From Carya illinoinensis (lineage: Eukaryota > Streptophyta > Magnoliopsida > Fagales > Juglandaceae), in assembly GCF_018687715.1 (NCBI RefSeq), contig NC_056762.1, forward strand, positions 22,509,364 to 22,573,363: 64,000 nucleotides of DNA, read 5' to 3'. The notes under the pieces were generated by a model. The model did no database searches. It had not been told where the DNA came from and saw nothing but the letters and a program-made list of their open reading frames with translations. Shown here in pieces: positions 56,600 to 64,000 of this stretch (positions are counted from its first letter, which is position 1; every line of letters begins with the position of its first letter). The translations under genes and the position numbers were made by a program.

Positions 56600-57830
56600 T
56601 TTTGCCAACAAATTGGCATATTGGAGGATATTTAACATCAAAAGTTACTCTAAATCAGATCATATAATTTGGGGATAACCACTTCTTAGCTCAACTTTGG
56701 AAAACGCTAACACGGATCCCCTGTTTGTCTCTCAAACTTCAAAAGCCATCTAATCTAACAAATACCGACCCTATCAAATATCCTATTCCCCGTTCTTTCT
56801 CTTTTTGCTATTATTTTTTATATCTAAAATAAATAAATCAAAAATTAAAATTCCAGTAAATCAAAAAATGGGTGTACAGTAATAGTTGTTGACATTTGTC
56901 AATATTGATTTCTTCGCTTATAGAAATCCAATTCCAAATAGTATACCTCTAATATAATAGCATATTTAATTACAAATCCGTTGCATAATTTCTTCATTTT
57001 TTTCTATTATATACTGAATTCTGAATATAATTCGTAATAAAATACATTTTAAAAAAAGATATATGCAAAATGATGTCTCAGAATAGCAAAGCTCAATTTT
57101 TTCTTCATTTGTCTTCTATATGAGCAAGTCAGAAGTGATAATCTGAAACCTTTTCAAAAGGAAAAATATATTACTATCTTTTTTTAAACCTTCTTTTATT
57201 TATTTTAAGGAAATTTTGCTATTATACATTCCTTTTTTAAATGTGATCTTCACTTCAATAAAGGCACACGCTTGCAAATGACCATACCCATGGAGACTCA
57301 AACCCATGACCTCTCAGCTACCAAACCACATGGGAGTAAGCATCTTGACACTAAGCCAACACCCTTGGTGGTAACTATATGCTCTTTAAATCTACCAACA
57401 AGTATATACACTACAGCCACTTCTAGGCTTGCCTTCTTGAATTGTCTAGCTCTAAGTATAGGTCTTATCTTTGGCTAAATGAATGAGTCATGATTAAATA
57501 ATCAGTCTTTGAAGCAAAATATGGCATGCATCCAAAGGGATAAGATCAGACCAAACCTCATCATCATATTTATTTCCTAATATGGATTATACCAAACAAA
57601 GAATCGTAACAGCAAGGTTATGACGTATCTACAATCAAGCAACATTTTGTGGATGCGGATGCTTATCTATGGAAAACTTTTTTCTTCCAACAGCTTCCTT
57701 GGAGATGATATATTTACAGCTCACCCATTTAGTACATGTGTGCCAAAAAAAGCTTCAATGCCACAAATGCTCAGTGTTGCCCAAATTTAGCTACTGTTAA
57801 AATTCTTCTAACCACCAAAATCTCTAAACA
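56600..57830. other. AT-rich DNA, no supported gene
   Basis: No exon of the CCR4-4-like gene with the expected SYNILA motif was seen on the minus strand here. Confidence 0.4.
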
Positions 57831-58467
57831 AGTTCATAGCACACGTCCTGACATAACCTTTGCTGTCAGTATGGTAAGCCAATTCATGTCCTCACCATGG
57901 CCTGATCACTTTGATGCAGTTTATAGAATTTTGAGATATTTAAAGGGAACTCCAGGAAAAGGTCTACTGTTTGAAGACCATAGACATCTACAAGTTGAGG
58001 TATACACTGATGCAAATTGGGCTGGGAGTATAACCGATAGAAGATCAACTTCTGGTTATTGTGCCTTTGTTGGTGGAAATTTGGTTACATGGCACATTAA
58101 AAAACAAAACGTGGTAGCTAGGAGTAGTGCAAAGGCAGAATTTAGAGCAGTTGCTCATGGAATTTGTGAAGTGTTGTGGATTAAAAAATTATTGGAAGAA
58201 TTGAAAGTCACTAATCCACTACCTATGAGGATGTATTGCAATAACAAATCTGCCATAGCCATTGCTCACAATCCAGTGCTTCATGATAGAACAAAACATG
58301 TGGAGGTCGATAACATTTTATAAAGGAGAAGCTGGACAGTGGACTGATTTGTTTACCCTATATCTCTACTATTGAACAAGTAGCAGATATACTTACAAAA
58401 GGACTACCAAAGAAGCAATTTGAAAATTTGATCGGCAAGTTGGCTATGGAAGACATCTTAAACCAGC

Positions 58468-58478
58468 TTGAGGGGGAG
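58468..58478 (+). promoter_or_regulatory. Copia polypurine tract
   Basis: TTGAGGGGGAG sits directly before the TG of the LTR, the plus-strand priming site in reverse transcription. Confidence 0.8.
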
Positions 58479-58740
58479 TGTTGGAAAGTTTCCAAATTTA
58501 TCCAGTCAACTCTCCTTGATTATAGGAGAAATTTCTGTAATTATGTAAATATTCTTAGGAGATATTCTAGGATATATTCTGAGAAATATTCTAGGAGATT
58601 TGTTAGCAATTGTCATTCTTTCCTTTTGTTATTCTTTCCTTTATTATTCTTTCCTTATAGCTTATCCTTGTAGTTTATAAGGCATTCAGATTGTACCTTA
58701 TTTTAAAAAAATAAGAAATACAATTCCTATCCTTCTCCAC
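58479..58740 (+). repeat. Copia 3' LTR (about 262 bp)
   Basis: It starts TGTTGGAAAGTTTCC and probably ends at ..CTTCTCCA near 58740. It includes repeated words GGAGATATTCTAGGATATATTC and GAAATATTCTAGGAGATTTG in shortened form. The right end is inferred. Confidence 0.6.
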
Positions 58741-58780
58741 TTCTAGAGAAATATCCAGGGAATTATGGATCCTAGGAATA

Positions 58781-59124
58781 AGGGCTTGTTTGGGAAGTGA
58801 GATGATTTCATCTCATCTCAAATTTCTCAAAATTTCCTTTCCAAACATCACTCAAACACAAATAATTTTCAATTTCAAATCTTCAACTTTTCATCTAATC
58901 ATTACAATTTTCCCAAACTTCCAAACAAAACACACAAAAAAATACAACTTTTTCAAATTTTAAAACAAAAATAATATTAAAAAAATATATTCTAACAATA
59001 TTTTAACTTTATAATATTTTTATTCAAAATTTTCTCTCATTTCCCAAAACCCAATAAAACATCTTAACTCAAACCATTTCACTACTATTCACAGAATTCT
59101 CATCTCATTACCCAAACATGCCCT
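58781..59124 (-). mobile_element. MITE, 'gagatga' family, complete copy
   Basis: The left end AGGGCTTGTTTGGGAAGTGA (58781-58800) is the inverted match of the right end (complement AGGGCATGTTTGGGTAATGA, 59105-59124). The inner sequence is the reverse complement of the copies at 51100 and 52069 (AATTTCAAATCTTCAACTTT, TCATCTAATCATTACAATTT). Length 344 bp. It is assigned to minus only because the other copies read in the opposite direction. Confidence 0.78.
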
Positions 59125-59224
59125 AGGTCACTAGTGAGAAATATTGTTGCATAAGTAGAAAGCCGATTTGGTTTGTCTTCAGTAAATAAAGATTAAAGTT
59201 ATGTCTAAGAGAATAGCATCTAGC

Positions 59225-59600
59225 ATCAAAGGGGGTGTCATTAAAGGAAAGGGTCATTGTCGATGTTGTTGGCTCTGCCGGTGGGATTATTTTGAGGAAT
59301 AAAAGGGTGTTGGAAAGACTTAATGGGGAAGGTCACCATAAAGTATCATTTTTATTACAAAAAGTGGAACATAGCTTCAATTTGGTTATTTATGGAGTTT
59401 ATGCACCTGAATGATGATAGAGAAAAGAAGGAATTGTGGTTGGAATCAAGGAAGAAGTCCAAAAGGAGGGGCAAAAGTTGGAGTTCCACAGGAGATCTCA
59501 ATGTGGTTCACTCGCAACCAAGACATACACAGGCCATGATGAAATTTTTTAATATCATTGCTAATTCATATTCGGTTGATTTTCCCTAAAAGAATGTTCT
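59225..59600 (+). mobile_element. LINE endonuclease fragment
   Basis: Across two frames the plus strand gives SAGGIILRNKRVLERLNGEG, FNLVIYGVYAPE, DDREKKELWLES and STGDLNVVHS, matching the 'VYGP..R..LW..L..GDFN' block of L1-type endonucleases. It is separate from the larger LINE at 60026. Confidence 0.6.
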
Positions 59601-60025
59601 TACACCTGGTTGTTTACCAATAAAAAAAATACGGTTCTTACACCTAGTAAGAAGATGTGTGAATGCAATGAATAAGAAAGATTATATCAGTACATTGGGT
59701 AATTGGTCTTCAGGTTGTATTGAATTCCCAGTCATTAGCATTTCTCACAAAGTCAACAGTCCATTGCATGTTATTGTTCAAAAAAAAAGAGAAAATCTGC
59801 CACTGTTGCATTTGCCTTGCAATCTGAAACAGAAAAGGAGATTCATCTATGGGGCACAGATGGAATGGGATTGGTTAAAATGGATCGGGTACTGAAAAGA
59901 AAGTATCCAACTAGTAAAAAGGTGAGCTTTGAGGAAAAACAATGGCTCGGTGTGACGTCACTAATTTCCTGTTATCGGAGGTTGAGTTCAGTGCTGTCTA
60001 GTTCAGTTTAGGAGTAGTTACATTA

Positions 60026-61575
60026 GTGATGGAGTCGACTAGGAGTGTTATTATTGATCAGAAATGTTTTGAATTTAAGAAGGTTAACGAGTGGTGGTGG
60101 AGATGCACAGAGAGTAGTTCTCGTGCAGTGAATCACATCTCCATTGACCAAGGTTCTTTGGAGTGGCTGGCTGCCATGGTAAAGGAAGGTGTAGCTGTCG
60201 GAGGGTCTTCAAAGTTTCTAAGATCACGAAGAAATGGGAACCAGGTCTTGGTGGTGCAGAGGCAGGGTAACGACTATGGGAGATTTTTCTCCTTATCGGA
60301 GTTTGGCCAAGTTAAGCGACGCGGTCTAGTAGCGATACTGGAAGGAAGAAAGGGGGTAGGCTGGAGGAACTTTGGGATATGTTGCAGGAGTTATCAGCAA
60401 CAGCCTCTGTTACGGGGGGGAAAAACAGAGGCAGACACCCATGGCTGCCTCTTCCTCCGTCTCAGGGGCACAAACCTCTTTCGTACAGAGAGGTTTTGTC
60501 TCAAGCTCCTAAAAATGCAGAGAAGGCAGGAGATCTTTCTTCTTTGGTGAAGGATCAACTTTGTGAAGCGGAGGGTAGGGGTTTGTCGGGGCTGAATATG
60601 GTAACTTTGTTGCAAGCTTTGGTTAAAATGGAGAAACAAGTGGGTTCACTGCAGGCTAATTTGGTGTTATTGAAACACAGCGTTGAGGAGGGAGGGAAGG
60701 CAGATTTGAGTTTGGGTCAGGTTGTAGGCCCGTGCTGCAAGCTGGATTTCAATAAGGGTGGGCAGTTGAATGCAATGGGGTTAGGAGATATTGAGTTACC
60801 CAACAAAGGAAAGGGCCTGGCAATAGATGGGCCTCAAGAGATCCAGCAGCCATTTATGCAAGCCCATTCATCTAGCGGCGAGCTCCAGGCCCAGCCTGTT
60901 GTACAGGCCCATGCATCCAACGTCGAGCTCCAGACCCAACCTGTTTTACAGGCCTAGGCCGTGATTCCACAGCAAGGCAATTCTTCGAGCACCAACAAAC
61001 CATCGTCGTCGAGTGGGCCTCAACTGCCACCGACGGCGATGGGTCAGGGGTTGACGCCGAAGGTGGTGGTGTCGCCGGTGAGGCATGAGGTGGTGGATTG
61101 TGCGACAGCTAAGCTTAATGGTTTAGATGGGAGTGTGGGTACTGTTGTGATAAGGGGGACTCATTCGCCACCATCGGTGATGGGTAAGGGGACGTCGCCA
61201 AAAGCGGTGGTTTCGCCGGCGAGGTCTGGGATGTCAAAATATGTGCCAACAGAGATCAGAGATATAGATCCGAGTGGGTGTAGGGTTGAGAGACCCTTTC
61301 AGTTGCCAAAGATCACACAGAAACGGTCGCTTGAGGTGGTCGGAGTCACTGTGCCGTCCGAAATGTCAGAGGGTGGTTCTATGTTCTTGGGGCCTCCAAT
61401 ATGCCCTTTAATCAGAGAGTTGCGTGGTGATGAAAGGTATAGTCTAGGGGAGGGCAGTTCCTTTGATTCTGGGAGGTATTCTAAAACTCTTGTGGCACTC
61501 AGTGGAGAATCTAATCTGGCTAGGGGGTTCACTCCCAGATTCAAGCTCCAATTTGCAATTGGCTTTGATTGATAA
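60026..61575 (+). pseudogene. LINE ORF1-like region
   Basis: An ATG at 60026 opens KCFEFKKVNEWWWRCTESSS, GSLEWLAAMVKEGVAVGG and FFSLSEFGQVKRRGLVAILE. A frameshift near 60390 leads to RHPWLPLPPSQGHKPLSYRE and MVTLLQALVKMEKQVGSLQA, then a stop at 60958-60960. The frame continues from 60961 with Ser/Pro-rich sequence and two TAMGQGLTPKVVVSPVR / VMGKGTSPKAVVSPAR repeats, ending at 61572. It resembles the variable N-terminal protein of plant L1 LINEs; the domain is not one I can name. Confidence 0.55.
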
Positions 61576-61886
61576 TGATTGTCCGGGGGGAAAGGGGACT
61601 GTGTTAACCCCTTTATGTACACTCCCTCACAGTCCTAAATATGGGAGTGGTTCCTCTAATTGGGTGTTCGAGAGGGTGGAGGAAATACAATCTGTTATTG
61701 GGATTTCTAGTGGAGGTTACTAAGATCAATTTAGGGCTCTCCTTGTGGCAATCGAAGATAGCCACTCGAAGTCAGCCTCAAAGCGGAATAGAGAACTTAA
61801 AAGGCTAACTTGTTCCATAAAGTATTTTGTGAGAGAAGGGAGTGGCGGAAGGGATAGATCAAAAGGGAAGGGCAATCCTTGTTTAC

Positions 61887-62733
61887 ATGCAGCCTAAAAT
61901 TATTTCTTGGAATGTGTAAGGGCTTAATGATCGCAATAAACTACTCAGTAGCAACATTATTCAAAAACGTTGTTGACAAATGGGAATGGGCATTTGTAGG
62001 CATCTATGGTCCTAAGGTGGACAGGGATAGGAGGAGGTTATGGGAGGAATTGGCGGGTCTATATTCTATATGGGAGTTGTCGTGGTGCATGGGGGGTGAT
62101 TTTAATATTACCCACTTTTCTAGTGAGCGTTCAGGACTTTATCAAAATTTTGGGGCTATGGAGGAGTTCTCTGAATTCATTTTCGATTTGGACCTCACGG
62201 ACCTCCCACTGGTCAAGGGCAAGTACACTTGGTCAAACGGACAGGTTTGGTCGAAATTGGATAGATTTCTTGTATCTCCTTCGTGGGAAGCTCACTTTAC
62301 AGAGGTATGTCAAAAACGGTTAGCTCGAGTCCGTTCAGATCACTTTCCTATTATGCTAGATTGTGGGGACATTCACAACGGTCGCCGGTATTTCAAGTTT
62401 GAAAACATGTGGCTTGCAGCGGAGGGTTTTGTAGAGATGGTGCATGCTTGGTGGTCATCGTATCAGTTCATTGGCACTCCAAGTTTTATTCTTGTAGGTA
62501 AGCTGAAAGCTTTGAAACTAGACCTGAAGAAGTGGAACTTAGAAGTGTTTGGACACATTGACAATCAGAAGAATACCCTTCTAGAGGAATTGCAAGAGTT
62601 AGACGGAAAGGAATTACTGGAAGATATCTCAAAAGAGAGGCTTTTGAGGAAGGGCACAGTTATGGAAAATTTGGAGAGGGTTTTGCTGTCGGAAGAGATT
62701 TCTTGGCATCAAAAATCAAAGCCCTTTGATTGA
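61887..62733 (+). pseudogene. LINE endonuclease (APE-type) domain
   Basis: It opens MQPKIISWNV, a TAA, then GLNDRNKLL. After a frame change it runs WAFVGIYGPKVDRDRRRLWE, CMGGDFNITHFSSERSG, KGKYTWSNGQVWSKLDRFLV and VRSDHFPIML. Catalytic Asp/Asn (GGDFN) and Asp-His (SDHFP) are present. It continues with the linker FENMWLAAEGFVEMVHAWW and ends at a TGA at 62731-62733. Confidence 0.85.
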
Positions 62734-64000
62734 AAAAATGTGATAAGTGTACAAAGTTCTTTCACAAAGTGGCTAATTCATATCGGCACAGTAACGCTAT
62801 TGAGGCACTACATTCAGGTTCTCAAGTGCTATCCTCTCCTCCTGATCTGGAAAATCATATTGTGGATTATTATAAGACCCTTCTCACGGAACCGGCTTGT
62901 TGGAGGCCGAAGCTTGATGGCTTATCCTTTGAGGCAATTGATTCTCAGAGTGTGTGTGTGTGTGTGTTTTGGAGAGACCTTTTGATGAAGACGAGATTTA
63001 CAAGGTCATCTCTGGTATGGCTAAGGATAAAGCGCCGGGTCCGGATGGTTTTTCAATGGGTTTCTTTCAAACTTGTTGGGACATTATAAAAGATGATGTT
63101 ATGCAGGTCTTTAAGGAATTCCACTCTTTTCAAAAGTTTGAAAAATCCCTTAATGCAACTTTTATTGCTCTCATTCCTAAGAAACATGGGGCTGCGATTA
63201 TTGAGAACTTTCACCCTATTAGCTTGGTAAGTGGCTTTTATAAGATCATTTTGAGGGTTCTTGCCAACCGGTTGAATCCTGTATTGGAACATATCATTTC
63301 CAAGCCTCGTAATGCGTTTATTCGTGGGAGACAAATTCTTGACTCGGTACTCATTGCAAATGAGTGTTTGGACCATAGATTGAGGGAGGGAGGATCAGGT
63401 ATTCTTTGCAAGCTGCCTGTGATCATGTGAACTAGGAATTCCTCTAATACTTGCTTAGGAGGTGTGGGTTTGGTGATAGGTGGATTGCTTGGAAGCGTCA
63501 TTGTATTTCTACCGCCCATTTTTCAGTTCTAGTTAATGGTACACCGGCTGGTTTTTTTGATAGTTCCCAGGGTTTGCAGCAAGGAGATCCTCTATCTCCT
63601 CTTTTGTTTGTTATAGCTATGGAGGCTCTTAGCCGGATGGTGCAGGCAGCTGTTGGTGGAGGGTTCTTATCTGGTTTCCAGGTGGGTAATGATTCTGGTA
63701 GCTCAATTATTCTCTCACACCTTTTATTTGCAAACAATACTTTATTGTTCTATGAAGCGGATTATAACCAGATCCAAATTCTACATACATTGTTACCATG
63801 CTTTGAAGCAGTGTCAAGGCTCAAGGTGAATCTTAGCAAGTCCAAGATGGTTCCGGTGGGTGCAGTCCCAAATATACTTAGTTTAGCAAGCCTTCTAGAT
63901 TGTAAGGTGTCCTCCTTTCCAATAAAATATCTGGGTCTCCTGCTAGGAGCAACGTTTAAGACTAGGGCTATATGGGATGGAGTGGTGGGGAAGATAGAGA
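62734..64000 (+). pseudogene. LINE reverse transcriptase, inactivated
   Basis: The N-terminal piece is HKVANSYRHSNAIEALHSGS. A (TG)n tract at 62950-62969 shifts the frame, then [60 protein letters not shown] and [20 protein letters not shown] follow. Near 63416 a short deletion removes the expected LDLEKAY block with the first catalytic Asp and shifts the frame; two stops follow in YDHVN..EFL..YLL. Then FSVLVNGTPAGFFDSSQGLQ, QGDPLSPLLFVIAMEALSRM and LSHLLFANNTLLFYEADYNQ. The FADD box reads FANN (63727-63738), so both Asp are lost. Confidence 0.87.
62950..62969. repeat. (TG)n microsatellite in LINE coding sequence
   Basis: A run of about nine to ten TG units lies between AIDSQS and [10 protein letters not shown] of the reverse transcriptase and changes the reading frame. 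Confidence 0.9.

Larger units (their letters stand above)
57835..58740 (+). mobile_element. Copia 3' fragment: RNase H, polypurine tract, LTR
   Basis: The open frame reads TRPDITFAVSMVSQFMSSPW, AVYRILRYLKGTPGKGL, VYTDANWAGSITDRRSTSGY and KHVEVD, the RNase H end of a Copia polyprotein. A one-base deletion near 58312 shifts the frame; in the other frame it continues FIKEKLDSGLICLPYISTIE, QVADILTKGLPKKQFENLIG and KLAMEDI. A polypurine tract (TTGAGGGGGAG, 58468-58478) is followed at once by an LTR starting TGTTGGAAAG at 58479. The left side is truncated near 57835. Confidence 0.88.
60026..64000 (+). mobile_element. Large L1-type LINE, running off the right edge
   Basis: In order: an ORF1-like region (60026-61575), an endonuclease (from ATG 61887) and a reverse transcriptase (about 62970 to the edge). 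It is cut by stops, frameshifts, a TG microsatellite and a small deletion, so it cannot move itself. The 3' end with zinc-binding region and poly(A) tail lies outside the window. Confidence 0.88.

Overview
This is a window of nuclear DNA from a woody eudicot. It has spliced genes with GT..AG introns, long AT-rich intergenic stretches, (GA)n microsatellites and nearly every major class of plant transposable element. A recurrent small repeat built on the words 'gagatgagatga' and 'tgtttggg' suggests the Fagales (walnut, pecan, oak or chestnut group). That placement comes from memory and is an inference, not something the window proves.

Four host genes can be supported. (1) An intronless BAHD acyltransferase lies at 4731-6095 (minus). 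(2) A five-exon gene at 18177-22572 (minus) encodes a 508-residue acidic protein of unknown function; I assembled it from splice sites and reading phase. (3) A two-exon gene at 27316-27819 (plus) encodes a small GRF-type zinc-finger protein with a C-terminal membrane segment. (4) Seven exons at 47786-55989 (minus) belong to a homologue of the CCR4-4 (Carbon Catabolite Repressor 4 homolog 4) type nuclease/deadenylase. Its N-terminal exon or exons were not found. These genes look functionally unrelated and there is no sign of a cluster.

The rest is mostly transposon debris. 1-2092: 5' end of a Copia element (LTR, primer-binding site, gag) inserted beside an older element. 2093-4473: that older element, with a dead plant-transposon-protein reading frame flanked by arrays of TTCGAA-type palindromes and a CACTA-like end. 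6626-13129: long unannotated intergenic DNA. 13130-17870: a Ty3/gypsy (Tat-like) polyprotein relic split by two MITE-like insertions. 23174-26285: small DNA elements and a LINE 3' fragment. 28033-31770: a second element encoding the same type of protein as the one at 2845-4045, with direct terminal repeats carrying CTCGAG-type arrays. 31931-34938: a PIF/Harbinger transposon with both of its genes intact in frame but studded with stop codons. 38440-39190: a LINE relic. 39890-41930: a hAT transposase relic, just beside an LTR-type insertion (42010-44867) with a perfect 5-bp target duplication. 55461-59600: SINE, LINE, Copia and MITE insertions in and upstream of the CCR4-4-like gene. 60026-64000: a large L1-type LINE running off the right edge, with its reverse transcriptase inactivated.

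The most unusual signal is the parallel between 2093-4473 and 28033-31770. The two elements encode related proteins (both contain MVREFY and end in a coiled coil), and each is bracketed by arrays of short palindromes with a shared YTCGAR core. No CRISPR array, riboswitch, rRNA gene or complete tRNA gene was seen.
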